DNA from: Albifimbria verrucaria
Taxonomy: Eukaryota > Ascomycota > Sordariomycetes > Hypocreales > Stachybotryaceae
Reading direction: 5' to 3'
Length of the DNA stretch: 64,000 nucleotides
NCBI GenBank assembly: GCA_020081605.1
Contig: JAHREC010000035.1
Span: forward strand, 1-64,000
Shown: in pieces, positions 12,201 through 25,066 of the stretch
How the letters are laid out: every line of letters starts with the position of its first letter
Position numbering within the stretch: the first letter of the stretch is position 1
Notes under the pieces: generated by a model
The model's database searches: none
Seen by the model: only the letters and a program-made list of their open reading frames with translations
What the model was told of the DNA's origin: nothing
Made by a program: the position numbers and the translations under genes

Positions 12201-14029
12201 AAAACTGACAGAGGACAGCTTACTGGCCTTGAGCATTCAAGATGTCATACATGCTGAGGAAAAGTGTCTGCGGAACCTGCCAGATTTCTCTGACTACGGT
12301 GAGTCACTCCACTCCCACAATTCTGATCAGGGGTAACTAACTTGTATTATGAATGACCAGTCAATCAAAATTTTCCGGTCCACGAGCGAAACACGCCTCT
12401 GAAATCAAAGCAGTTCAGGATTGGTGGACGATGTGCATGATTGCATAGCATTGCATCTAGTTGTGCCTTGAGATATATCATCGCCTTGAGTAACGGGAGG
12501 GTTTAGTCATTTCTGTATGCTACAATGCCCCGGCATATGGCTGTAGATGGGGTAGTCCCGGAAGGAGCCGTATAATGCGTCGCAGCCCCTGGAATGAGAG
12601 TGGACGGGTTCACACGGTGACGAAGAGTTTTCAACATTGATATCGGCATTGACATCAACATCAACATCGATTCCGCTACTTGATTCGACTAGCAGGGGAT
12701 AACAACAGCACAACCAACGAATCTTCTACATACACAGACTCTCGCATTCTAGAGTAATAATACCTTCCTTATTCTTCCCTCCATGACGCGCAAATATTCT
12801 CCGCTGTGCGGAAAGGAATAGAAGATTGGCCCAGGAGTTGAACGAAAAGCCAGGAGTTCCGTTGACATTTCGGCGAGTGGGGACGCATAAACCTCTTTCG
12901 ACATGCTACACTCAAGAGAATCCCTAGTACATTATTTGGCCAGATATCGTCTTGCTGGGAGAAAAATGTCGGTAGTTGGTGGAAGGGAAATTTATATTAA
13001 TCCTCTGGGACTAACTTCCAGGAACCCGCGATCGAGGGTCATTCTCCACCACTAAACAACAAATACATCAGCATGGTTGGTGTGAAATGACAAGAATATC
13101 GAAGAAAAACAATAAACGAGAAAAAAAAGGAAATAAAAAAGAACAGAGAGGTTCATCCAGAACTTTGTTGGTGAGTTAGTTGCTCGATTGACCTGACCTA
13201 ACCCGTGAACTCGGAACTTGCCGTAGCCCTTGCCGTAACTCTCCGGTCGTTAACGGGGCCGAGACCTTCGGGCAATCGGCCAACTTTTTTCCGCCTTGGT
13301 CAAAACACTAAGTTACTGTGCGGGCACGACGGCTACAAAATTTTTGTAGAACGAGGGAGAACTCGGTGCCACAGCATCAGCCGGGGAAGGACTGGTGGCG
13401 TATCCGTAGATGCACGCTAGGCGACCTTGGCGACGTCCCCATCCCCTGATATAGGGTGGAGATCGCAAAGGTCCTTCCTTGCATTAGTGTAAGATATGAT
13501 TCACTCGAGTCACCCTCCCTGGTGGATTAACGTGGTGATGGCAATTCTTACGGAGTCTACCTTCTATAATACGGTGGAATGACGATTTCTCGGTGGGGTA
13601 CAATCAATAATTGGTTACATTCGTCTCACTTCCCTCAATACGAGTTGTAGCATGTACTTTGTTAAAAGTCTAATGAGCTCGTTTGGAAAACACCTTGGCG
13701 ACTAAAAAACCTCCGGCACAAAGGGCTTGAAGGTAGAACAGCCTGCAACGGTTAACGGAGATACCCCATCGGTATGCTCGGCGCCAATGTCGCTGGCTAA
13801 TCAGGAAGATACGACGTGCGTCCACCGCCGGTACTTATCCTTCGACAATCATAGAGACGCGCGCCGGCCGACTAGAACAAAGTACAGGATGCGCCCACGA
13901 TGCTTGCGAGGACCGGTCGACTTGGTTTTGTGTAGAAGGCTCCTCGCCGGGGTCGGGCCTAAAGCCGTTGGCTGTTGAACCAATTGGGAGCGGGATCCAT
14001 ACCTGTTAAAGTAATTTTGCGATTGTAGC
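9266..14029. other. Non-coding stretch
   Basis: No supportable gene. A tetranucleotide run (GCTC/GTTC)n lies at 9864-9897. A-rich low-complexity sequence lies at 13100-13145. Scattered ORFs of 60-100 codons on both strands lack motifs. Confidence 0.45.
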
Positions 14030-15053
14030 GTTGGCTACCGGTACTACTCTCTCGGCTCTGGATTTTTGACTCCCGCATTAGCTCGATATTTTGCGGCACC
14101 AACCCCTCGAAGTATACACACACTGTATGAGCGAAGGAGGCGCGAAGTGCGAACGAAGACGGTGCCACCGCGCCCCTGCAGTTTTCCGGCATGCGATCAA
14201 CGACACTGAATACAGCTCGATCAAGCCAGCGCACAAATAAGCAGCTGTCGGTCCATAACATTGAAAAGTTTTCCAAGAAGGTTGATGGTTGATGCTGCGC
14301 TCCTGGTAAACACACTCGCCCACTATATGACAGCTTATCGCGCAGGGAAGCTAGCATACATACTAGCACAGCTCGGGACAGACAGGCATAAGCAGGCTCA
14401 AGGGATACCTCTTCCGAATGGAAATAGCAGCATCGCAGCAATGCGCGTGCGGACAAGCGATAGAAACAGTGGAGCATTTTTTCTTTCGATGCAGGAAATG
14501 GACAGTGCATAGGACTGAAATGCTGCAATGCACCGAGACGCAAAGAGGAAACCTCGCGTTCTACTTGGGAGGGAAATCACGATCAGATGACGCTCAATGG
14601 GCGCCAGATATGGAAAGCAGTCCGCGCAACTATACGATTTGCCGTAGCCACAGGTCGACTTGACATACGATATTGAGATTGGATTACAAAAAGTCTTGTC
14701 CTTTTATGCTAGGTGACTAATTCAAACCCTCCACCGAACAACCCGTGGCACAAGAGTGGACGTCGCTTCAGCCGCCGAAGATAGGACACTGAACACTTGA
14801 AGAATAGCCTTCAAGCTAGTTCGCCGGCAACGGTATTAAACCGCGGGAGAGTAAGGCAGAGCGGAACAGAATGGAAAAGTGTGAAAATAAAAGCGAGTGT
14901 TGTGATTAAGGGTGCAATGGTATAGGCATGAGGGTAAATGTTGCAGAGAATGGGCTTGGGGAATCGAGGACGAAAATCAGGTATTGTATGTATGTACGCA
15001 TTAGTGACTAGTGTCCTCTCAGCCTGAATAAATTGTATTGTATTGTATTGTAT
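14030..15053 (+). mobile_element. 3' end of a Tad1-like LINE with TTGTA tail
   Basis: The plus strand encodes the last part of a LINE ORF2: GISRLKGYLFRMEIAASQQC, then the zinc-knuckle-like CACGQAIETVEHFFFRC (C-x-C...H...C), then RGNLAFYLGGKSRSDD, ending about 14640-14663. The frame changes once near 14410 and upstream coding is broken by stops (about 14230-14350). After about 370 bp of 3' UTR-like sequence the element appears to end at AATAAATTGTATTG followed by five TTGTA units (15033-15053). LINEs commonly end in such short repeat tails, so this is the likely 3' boundary. It is a different portion from copies A and B. Confidence 0.75.
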
Positions 15054-15340
15054 GAGCGCAACAGCCACGTCAATGAGCTTATATGCTCCGACAGACTTTG
15101 GAGCGTCGACAGACCTAGGGCATACGGCATGATACAGTCGTCCTCGCCGAAAATTGCAGATCATCTACCTGTTAGATTCCTTCAAACCTTGTGCTATTGT
15201 AGCTGTCACGGGGTGGTTTCGACCTCTTCCTAGCACTGCGGAAACGATAAAACCTTGATCACCTGCACGGAAGATGAGAAGGAGTTACCACTGACGATTC
15301 TGCATGCATGTTTCCTGAGCTAAGGTACAGTAATGTTAAT

Positions 15341-15485
<145 letters not shown>

Positions 15486-16732
15486 TAGGCAACGGGAAAG
15501 GGTGAAAGAATCTTCTCATAAATTCTCAACTGAGTTGAGCCGCTGATTGAGATGCCGTCGAGACGAATCTGCCATGACTGTAAGCTTCTAGATTTTGGTA
15601 CTTGTTCAGGCCGAATATCTAGTCCTCTACGTGGTTGTTGATATAGATGGCGGTTTCGATCATGACTAGGCCGACGAGATTTTCAACAAAAACACACTCT
15701 TACATCGCTCTCGATATAACAAACCCGTAGACCAAATTCGCAAGGCACTACGTACGTTAGGCCACGAACTTCTTATCTCTTGCAGATCACCCAGATGTGC
15801 GATTTTGAGTCACGAGACATCCGTTGTCACTCACAGCGTGGCCGTGGTCACCTTGAATCCCAGAGGTGGGATGATGTGGCTTAGAGGAGAGGCAATGGAT
15901 GCCATTTGCCTTGATAGATGTTGGGTATCGGCTGTGGCACGTTGAATATGTGTGTGACAGACACTCAATGACTGAGGACGAATAGCATTTGGCTACCAGT
16001 ACGTCGGATGAGCTGTCCAAGTGGTTTGAACCTGGAATCATCGGGTTCCGCAACCCAGAATGTCGATGCAAAAATGCACGTCGTGCACCATTAAGTTATT
16101 GATTCATAAAGGGGTCCAAGTACACAAGGGAAAAAAAAGAAGTGTCATCGGGAAATGTCTTCAAGCCCGTACCAACCTGCACGAACAATGGGGCGTGATG
16201 CAGTGGTGAGTGTGAATGACAAAAGCCTCGACAGCACCTCGGCCACCACGAAATGACTCTTCTTGGGCCCTTCCTTAGAACTTGGGGATTGGTGGAAAAC
16301 CAAGATCAAGCCAACCCAGAAGCCATTCTCCCTAGACCTGTTACCAGTCGATAGTAAAGAAGACCGGTCATGCTATTCCCTTGTTTTGTTCTTATGCTTC
16401 CTTTCTCCCTTCCCCCAAGGGAAGAGCTAATCCAGCGACTCGCACACTCTGGAGCAGTTTCGCCTTGCTGTGAGAATTTTGAAAGCGAGAAAAGTTATAC
16501 TAACTGAGAAGTAATGGACACGAGAAAATGGTCAGGAACAAACTAACCTTGGGGCCAGAGAAGCTGCTTCACGTTTGTACTGTTCTTCAACACGGAGCCT
16601 GAGGCTTTCGTCCTTTTTGCTCTCCATACCGGACTGGATTTCCATTTTAACGGGAATCACCAATATCACACTACCCGTGCTCACATTACCGAGATCCCGT
16701 GCCGGTGCAGTGGGAGAAAATTCCAGGCTATC
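15486..16732. other. Non-coding stretch downstream of the HMT1-like gene
   Basis: No gene recognised. The last 200 bp before 16733 hold the 3' flank of the ABC transporter gene on the minus strand. I saw no clear coding sequence. Confidence 0.5.
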
Positions 16733-19700
16733 TTAGCCTTCAATCGGATCCTCGGGTTGTTTATTGCTATCCATATTTGCTCTTCTCATGGCTCTGGCAG
16801 CATTGAGCCGGGCTTCTCTGGCAGCGTCTAGCGCCCGCTCGGCCCGGATCTGCTTCTCCCACATTGACGCATACCGCCCGCGGGCAGCCAACAACTCGTC
16901 ATGGGTACCTCTTTCCACAACCATACCAGCATTGAGCACGATAATCTGGTCAGCATGCGTAATGGTAGACAATCGATGTCTAAGGACAGATGTTAGCCAA
17001 GTATACGAGTGCCGATGTGGGTAGTTGACGTACGCAATGACAAGTAAAGTGCGACCCTGTCTAATGTTCCATATATTGTCCTGGATTTCTTGCTCTGTAT
17101 GTGAATCAAGTGCCGAGGTAGCCTCGTCCAGCATGATGATTCTCGGGTCTTTCAAAATGGCGCGGGCAATCGCAACACGTTGCTTCTCACCACCACAAAG
17201 ACGAAGACCTCGCTCGCCCACCTGTGTGTTGTACTGGTCGGGGAAAGACATAATTCGGTCGTGGATACTTGCGGCTATGCAAGCCTCAAAGACCTCTTCA
17301 TCGCTTGCATATGGGTTTGCATACCTCAGGTTGTACATCAAAGTTCCGTTGAAAAGAGTTGTGTCTTGTGGTACAACTCCAATATGACGCCGAACGGATG
17401 CAATAGTCAAGTCCTTCACATTTCTGCCATCGAGCTCAATGCTTCCTTCATCGCAGTCGTAATATCTAAACATGTGTCGGAACAAAGTGGACTTGCCACC
17501 ACCTGATTCGCCAACGAAAGCAGTAGTCGTACCAGGGGCGCATTCGAAACTGATGTTGCGAAGAGCCGGCTTTCGTGGGTCATAGGCGAAACTTACATTG
17601 TTCCATCGGATATGACCGCGGAAGTTCTCAAGCGGAACAGTATGCGGTGAGTCAACAACCGATGGTTGGATTTTGAAAAGCTCCAAGAGTCTCTCTCCAG
17701 AAATCATGGACTTCTGAACGGTACGGTAGAATGTGCCGAAGAAGTTGAGGGGCCCTGAAGCTGCGTCAGGTAAGAGACAACGGTTACAATGTCACTGGAC
17801 TGCCTTGTGCCAAGTACCACTTGCCAACCGCAAACCGCAGCTGCCAGGATTCTTCCAAGATTGAAGACAAAGGTCTGGCAAATGTTCATCAACACCATTC
17901 CCTCCTGGACCTTGGCTTCGGCCCGCTGGAAAACGGCAACCCTGTCCTGATAACGTCTGGATTCAAAATCTTCTGCATTGAAGTATTTGACTGTTTCGTA
18001 ACTTGAGATTGAGTCGTTTTTCACAGCTTCCTCTTCACGGTCCGCATTCGTCATTTCCCTTCTCTCATCGGCTCTAGTTGATGCCATCTTAATAGTCAAA
18101 TACAGGTACCAGCCGGTATTCATCAGGTTGATCTGGGCATAGATTGGCCCGTATTTCAATTGAAAGAAAGCGATGGAGATGACGAGATCCATTAGCATAG
18201 GGAAGACCTGAAATGTCACTTGTTCTAGGAACTGGGGATTGCGGGCCCTTTGTTCAGCGCCGACAAAACCTCACCGGTCCGCTTAGAAAGATGAAAATCA
18301 AGGCTAAGGGAATGGACGTGGTCGAAAGCGGCGATAGTGAGCTTACGATAGGAATATTGCGAAACTTTTATCCAAAGGAGAGACCTGAGAGATCCGAGAA
18401 GACCTGATTGGCCCTGCAGTGTCCAGAGAACTCCAAGCAGTACCACATCTCCTGCAGGAACATGTCGAAAGAGAAGCTTCCACCATTTTTCAGGATGATG
18501 GCTACCATAGTGAGCTGAGTGACGACCTGGCCAATCTGGTGCGGGACCAGTAAATTCACCAATCTTTGCAGCATGGCAAGCGCGACGCAGAAAAGAACTC
18601 TGACTTGCAGTCTCCTCGTATCCTTGGGCCACAGGTACGGAAGAAAAAGCGAGTATCCGCGCAAGTACTCCCACCATGTCTTATGGGGCAGCTTTTGGGC
18701 GCGATAAAAGCAGCTTTTTCGTCTTTGCGGACGCAATCGGCGGCTGTAGTGTTAGAAATGCTTCTGGTACAAGCTTTGCCGCTGTTAGCTTCCAGCCTGT
18801 TCTGCGAATTGTGCGACCCAGGGCAGCCATCTAACAAAAGAGTGTATTCAGAGGATCGGCCCTCTTCAGCTTTCCGTTCCATCTTGTGGCTAGTCTTGCG
18901 AATCCAAGCAATGCTGTATAAGGAGATGAGGGCGAGGAGAAGCAGTATTCGGATAGAATAACAGACGAGGTCGGATCGGACCCAGCTATCAAGGCAGTTT
19001 GGTTGCTTCGTGGGGCGATGTCCCGCACGGCTCCCGAAAGCTCACAGTTGGCAGCGGCAATATACATTGTGATAAACATGATTATCTCGCCGATGAAACC
19101 AAGCACCCAAATAAATAAATGAGCGACGGTTGGTCCCTTGCGCCAGTCGAAGAGCGAGACGAAAATATACAGGTAGAAGAATGTCGCGCCGAAGATGTGG
19201 ACCTGTCAAGCCAGAATCAGGTCAGCATGCCATCTACGTGATGTTTTGACGAGAGGGGTGATAACCACTTACTGCAGTCCATTCACCAGCCCAGGGCAAG
19301 CCATTCTTCGTCCACGTATATGGGTCTTCCACCACGAATGCATGGTACAATATAAATGCCGAAGAGACCACATACGTCAAGAAAACGCCAGCAGCGAGTG
19401 TACGAAAGACATTTTTGGCCACACGGCCAAAGTGTGAGCCAATCTTGCGCTCGCCGTTATCACGCTTCTTGCGTTTGGTGAGGGGCAGAGGCTTTCCGCC
19501 AGGTCCCTTGACCTGGGGTTGAACAGTATCCTCCTCCTTCCTCGCATTGACGATGCTGTACCAGGCAGCGCCAGCGATGAAGGTAACAAGGAGAATTAGT
19601 GTGTAAAAATATTCGACGTACCTTAGGAGGGTGCTGCTGGGGAAGAACATGTTGTCAGCACGTTGCGTTAGTTCTTCAGTATTGTCAATTGCGCGCACAA

Positions 19701-19960
19701 CGTAGACAAAGATAGAAGACTACAATAGTGCCGGTGATCTAGAGCAGGAGTATAGAGACCTGGAGGACGCTTTCAATAAGAAAGCAGCGGTGAAAGACTG
19801 ACATGGGATGATAAAGGGCACAACCACCTACCTTCCCATGAGTTGAATCATTTCCTCTCAGGTCTCTCTTTATGCAGGCCACGCAAGGTTCATTCTTTTT
19901 GAGGGGAGAGATGAGGTAACAACCCATGGTTGCGGTATCGTACCAGCCAATCAAGTCCAT
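16733..19960 (-). CDS. hmt1: HMT1-type vacuolar ABC half-transporter, copy 1 (frameshifted)
   Basis: This is an ABCB half-transporter of the Hmt1 group, which in fission yeast moves glutathione or phytochelatin conjugates and metals into the vacuole. An N-terminal multi-span extension (exons 19960-19832, 19738-19273) precedes the six-span ABC domain (about 18740-17700) and one nucleotide-binding domain. That domain has Walker A GESGGGKST, signature LCGGEKQRVAIARA, Walker B RIIMLDEATSALD and H-loop AHRLSTI. Introns are 19739-19831, 19203-19272 and 16980-17033. The last is a multiple of three and so hides inside an open frame. One-base losses at homopolymers break the frame near 19042, 18707, 18410-18450, 18250 and 17747. 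One extra base is needed near 19705. Correcting all six gives 1005 codons exactly. The exon 1 start (ATG 19960) is the least certain part. The second copy lies 16 kb downstream. Confidence 0.85.
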
Positions 19961-20017
19961 CGATATGCACGAAAATGCCAGGTGCTTAACGCGGCAAGCT
20001 GTCAATAATTGTTGCAC

Positions 20018-21650
20018 CGTGGCACATTTCTCACGTCCCTGAGCATTGGTTTGCTGCTCCCTTTCTTCTTCTGGAAGATGGTTTTGTATTGTCTGAAATA
20101 TTCCCTGAGTGAGGCGAACTGACTCCAGAGTTCAGAGTAGACTCTCAAGACATGAACGCCTATTGTTGTTCTAGTGCTGTTTCATATTCTTGCCTTTCTA
20201 AAGCTGGTAGGGGGCTTCTGACTACCCCAATGACAAATCAACCCACGGTTCCGTAGGACACGCAGAGGAAGAGTACCTGACGAAGCATAGCTCTTGTGGT
20301 GCAATGTTTGCAAGAAGATGGCTGGCAAATTACGGCTTATACGAGGACGGATGCTTGTTTTTGCGCATGATGCGTCCACCTACCCTAAAGGATTATTTTG
20401 TGTGCTGTGATCAAATCTCGTCTACACAACTCCCTGCCTTGATTCCTTCTAACCCTACCCTCTGCCGAGATAGCCAGCACATTGAAAAACTCGGTGAGCA
20501 TCGAAAAATGAGATAGAGATGTGATGATAACTGCAAATGAAGTACCATCCTGCTCTGGGAGACCGGGGAGGGGCCGAAGGGGTGAGGGAGGGGGAATTGG
20601 GAGGTGGGAAGGAGGTTTGGGGGTTTCAACCCAAATCCACTAAAGATGTACGGAGTTTTTACTTTACTCAGCAACGTTCAGCATGCCTCTTTGGCCACAT
20701 CCATCATGCGATGGAGTGGTGACCATGGGCATGGTGAGCTGGTTGATGCGCGCTACCTATCGTAAGCCCCAAAACAACCTCACACGGATTTGTGGTGTTT
20801 TCTTAGTCTCATTCCGGGTGTGTCAATAATAGCCTGAGACGCACTCCACCACCACATTACAGAGCCTGCAGTGTTAGTACGCACCCATTCCCCTACCTTG
20901 CACCAACGTGGGGAGTGGGTGAACGTGGTTCCATTGAGAGCCAGCGGCTTCAATCACTCCCTACATGCCCGGATCACTTTCACCAAAGGGTCGCCCCTAG
21001 CGACAAAAGCATCGGCAACTTCACTTGCTGGGAGTCCGTCTGCTTCCGACCATGCCAAGCCAAGATCCACACCTCACCATCATTCTCTCACCACACGTTC
21101 AGCTCTCTAGCTCTGGTGCAAACAACTTCAGCAGACCAGGGATATGCCCTCATGGTAGATCAGGCGCGCCGAAGCCCTAAGTACGTCGCTGAATCACCAT
21201 AGTCTATGACTGTTAAGTTATGACGTGGTTTTAGGTAGCCAGCGCCACCACTGTTGACAAATCAATCAATCGCTCTTCCAATCGATGTAGTCCTTATCTT
21301 GTCTCAATTGGTCAATTCCCTCGTCGACTTTCAGGTAGTGCTATGTGAAGAACCAAGCTCTTGACGATTGTTGGTTAGGAAGATATCGGTTCCCTCTGCT
21401 GGCCGATGCCATGTGAGCATGATTGAGTACATTTCGTATCTCAATACGGTCGGCGTGCGACTCGGCACCGCACAGGCCCGGGGTTATTCCATCGTTTATG
21501 GTTCCTCTCTTCCCACAGCGGGCATGTTTCGTGATCGGTATTGGCCCACCTGGGATTCAGCCCTCAAGGATATTAGCAACTCTACCATGACATTCACATT
21601 GTCTCTGACTGTCTATGTATCTCAGTCTATGTATCTCTGCGAGTCACGTA
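20018..21650. other. Intergenic region between transporter and protease genes
   Basis: No domain-bearing ORF. A purine-rich G tract lies at 20558-20630. The region holds the 5' flank of the HMT1-like gene and the 3' flank of the insulysin-like gene, both on the minus strand. Confidence 0.5.
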
Positions 21651-24600
21651 TTACTGTTCGCCGTCCAGCTCCTCGAATGAGCGCAGGTCCTTGACTGGTC
21701 GAGCTCCTGCGCTGGCTTGTAGCGCAACCTTGAACTGTCGGAAGTCAGTGATCTCCACGGCGTTCTTTAGGCTAGATCCACTCGTGTCTGACGATCCAGC
21801 GTCCTGATCTTCCGTTGCCTGCTTCAGCCCTGCCGCCTTGGCCTGTGCCATAATTGGGTCGATTTCCTCATCTGACAGCTTCCGGTCCTCCTTCAAGTAT
21901 TGTTCCAGGGTGTCCACGCTCTGCCTCTTCTCTAGGGGCACGTCATTCAACCCCAGCTTTGACAACGCATCGACGACCTTCGTGTCCAGCTCGCCAGCCC
22001 TACGAGCGTGTAGGTGGACTGAGATTCGGGCTCGCTTGGTCGAAGCTGGGCTAAAGTATTGGTTATAAAAGTCTTGCATCTCAGCCTTGGTGAGCTGCTT
22101 GATGTGTACAGCATCTTGCTGAGCTGTTGCAGAATATTAGCATCGCCTGATACCAAAGGTAGCACTCAGCTTTCTACATACCTTGCTCGAAATCATAGTA
22201 CTCGTTGGAGATCTGCGCCCAGTGACGCGTTGACTCCTGGTCGAGGTTTCTCAGCTTCTCAAGTCGTTTAACAATAAGGCTTCGCTTGTGACCTTCAAAG
22301 TCGGCCTCGCTCATGTCTTGGATTATGGTTCCCACTTTGGTCAAGAAAGCCTCAATACGTGAATCGAGATATGCCGGGGTCCTCTCGCTCTGAATCAAAA
22401 CTCTGAAGCCACATGTAGTCGTAAAGCTTCGCATGTTAGTAAAGACAATATAGCCGAGCTGCTCCTTTGTTCGAAGCTGGTCAAAAGCGGGCTCGTGGAC
22501 CATTTGATCAAACAGAAGCGTCTTGGCTCGCACCCAACGGTCGCCTCTATCGCCGACGTAGTACCATGTTTCAACGCAGTGATTGATGTTTTCCGGGTCT
22601 TTCAAAAACTTGTTGAAGACGTAGTTGGAGCCCTGGGGCAAGAGTATCGATCGGATGATGGGTCTCTGCGACTCCGGGAGCACCCGCGGCTTCAACGCTG
22701 ACTCGACCATATCGGTCAGCTTCAACGCATCTCCCTTGTACATGTTTCCGTGCACATAGACCTCAACATGAAGCTGTGCCAACACTTGTTTCTGGAAGAT
22801 TCGCACATCTTCAATGCTAATGTTAGGCAGTTCAGCGGCTAGCTCTTCAACGATGAAGTCGCGAGTCGAGTTCAGCCGGCCCATATAGTCCACCACCTGG
22901 CTATAGGCGGATTGAAGCTGCCAGTTGTTGTAACCGCGGGCCAATCGCTCCTTAACAATGACGAATCGGTCATCTTGAATCTTCAAATCACGCATTGTGA
23001 CGACCACTTGCTCCAACAGTACGGGCAGCTTGTCGTTGTAACCGGATATGTCAAGCAGTATGCCCTTTGAGTCAATGGTCACAATGTACTGCAGTCCTGC
23101 TAGATCCGCATCGTAAGAGTACTCCTCCAGTGCATCACGAACGAGCTTCGTGAAGAGTCTTGCCTTGACAGTGTTCTCTGCAGAAGCATAGATGATGGGG
23201 TTTTGCAAGCTCACAGTCACGTTGGCTCGTGGGACCCAGAACGTGTCGTCCTTCTTCCACCAGGTCCTCGCTTTGACGTCGTTGCGAAGCACTCGTGGTG
23301 CCAGTGCAGGCTCGGCAACCTCCTTCTTCTCAACCTCGAGTTTGCTGGGAATAAAATTGTTCTTGTATGGTAAATGCAATTCTGGCAGGCGCTTATCGCT
23401 CGGCAATGCAGCCGCTTGCTTCAGCTCCGTCATGAGCTGGTCGGGGATTTCCTCGTAGCAATACTCCGTCCCGTACCATTTCTCCTTGTTATTCCATCCT
23501 CCAGGATACGTTTGAGATACAATAGTCATTCGGAAATTATCCGGTCGTATCTTGGATAGGGCTTTGGCGATGAGCTCCGGCTCGAACTTGCGAAGACGGC
23601 TCTGGCCACTCAGCAGCCACTCCCTTGGCAGAGGTTTCTGCATAACGGCGCTGATCCGGCGCGTGAAACGGCTCGCAGAAGTCTTCTGCCCGAACTTGAA
23701 ATCCACATCGCCTATGCTCTTCAGCTCTTGGAAGACCCATTCCTGAACGGGTATTTCTTGCAGCATTGAGATATATTGGAAAAAGACCTTGACGATCTCT
23801 GGGTAGACTTTCAGACCCTGTCTCCAATTGTCAGCAGTGATGGTCGAATGGTCTTATTTTCAACGTACCTCCTCAGTAAGCCGGATCCGTACGCCAAACA
23901 GACTGGGAGTACCGGGGCAGATAGGGTCTAAGCATGTCGAAAGACTATTGGCCCAGTCTTTGCTTTTGATGTATGACATGATACTTCCTGAGCCCTCGTG
24001 GCTAATGAGGTGTCTAATGTATACAGTGGGATGCGATTCATAAAGGTTTTCCTCATCAATCAGAGGAAAGTATAGATTTAGTTCCCTAGAATCCATGACA
24101 GGCTTTGCAAAGCACTGCACTCCCAGCTCATTCTCTCCGAAAGGAACCTCGTCCTCCCACCTGTTCGGGGGAGGTTCTTGTTGACAACGTCGGTGAAAAA
24201 CTCGACAACCCATGACTGCAAGACGTCAAGCGGCTCACGGCCCAGCACAACCAACTTCATGCGGTTTGCCGAGTAATGCTTGTCATGGAACTCGATGAAC
24301 TTGTTCCTCACATCGATACCTGCACCCTCGGGTTGGGTCTTAAGAACTTCCAGGTTTCCTGTGGAAAAGTGGCAGAAAGGATGCTTGGGATTCGACAGCG
24401 ACTTCTCGACCTGGCGAAGGCGCCAGGTGTCATTTTGTAAATTATTCTTGTTTTCTGAATCAACAGCCCTGAGCTCCCTGTCCAGGGTACTGGGAAGGAA
24501 TAGGGGCTCTATGAAGAACTGGGCAAAGCGATCGAGCGCTCCCCGCAATGGTGAGGGGTTGCTGTCAGTTGGCTCTTGGTCATTCGACGGTGTGGCAGCT

Positions 24601-25066
24601 ACTTCAAAGAAATAATTGGTAGAGGTGGCCGCCGTGTGAGCATTGGAGCTACCTGAATTGGCTGACAGATACTGGCTGTACTCATTTTCGTCAGGGAACT
24701 TTTTTGTACCCATGAAAAGAAGCTGGTTCAAACATATTGGTTAGCCCAACAAGTTTAACATGGACGTGTTATTTACATCTGATTCTGCTCAACCTATGTA
24801 GGGGCGGGCGGACTTACGTGCTCGACGGCATGGGCCATACCGGGCATGCCATCTTCGTCACTGAAGTTTCCGACATTGACATTAAGAGCTGCACTGGCTT
24901 TGTCAGTCTCAGGGTCCTGCACCAGAAAGACCTCTAGCTCATTGTCAAGGCGAACAACTCGGTAGACTCTGTTATCCAAGGAGGGCTTCTCAAGGTGGTC
25001 GGTTAAGAGCACGACAGAGGCGGCCTTCCGCGCCGGGCCAGACGACTCGAAAGGTTGTGAGGCCAT
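21651..25066 (-). CDS. ste23: Insulysin-like M16A zinc metalloprotease (Ste23/Axl1 family)
   Basis: Members of this family cleave small unfolded peptides inside a closed two-halved chamber. In yeast, Ste23 and Axl1 mature a-factor pheromone. The start ATG is at 25066. Exons are 25066-24818, 24722-23869, 23817-22182 and 22123-21651, with consensus GT-AG introns of 95, 51 and 58 bp. The inverted zinc motif HAVEH (residues 79-83) is intact across the first exon junction, followed by LLFMGTKKFPDENEYSQYL. A downstream Glu region (RELRAVDSENKNNLQND) supplies the usual third ligand, and the inactive C-terminal half is full length. One C is missing from a run near 24170 (between VVNKNL and PPNRWEDEVPFG). 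Adding it gives 1071 codons, about 1070 residues, slightly longer than typical (about 1000-1030). No signal peptide, so cytosolic or peroxisomal. Confidence 0.93.

Noticed and set aside
17180..17506. Plus-strand ORFs opposite the ABC transporter, and similar ones at 23192-23827 and 24280-24615
   Set aside because: Antisense shadows of strongly conserved coding sequence on the minus strand.
18225..19050. Interpreting the frame changes in transporter 1 as introns
   Set aside because: No GT-AG pairs at the junctions, and the conserved protein continues with no lost residues; a one-base indel explains each.
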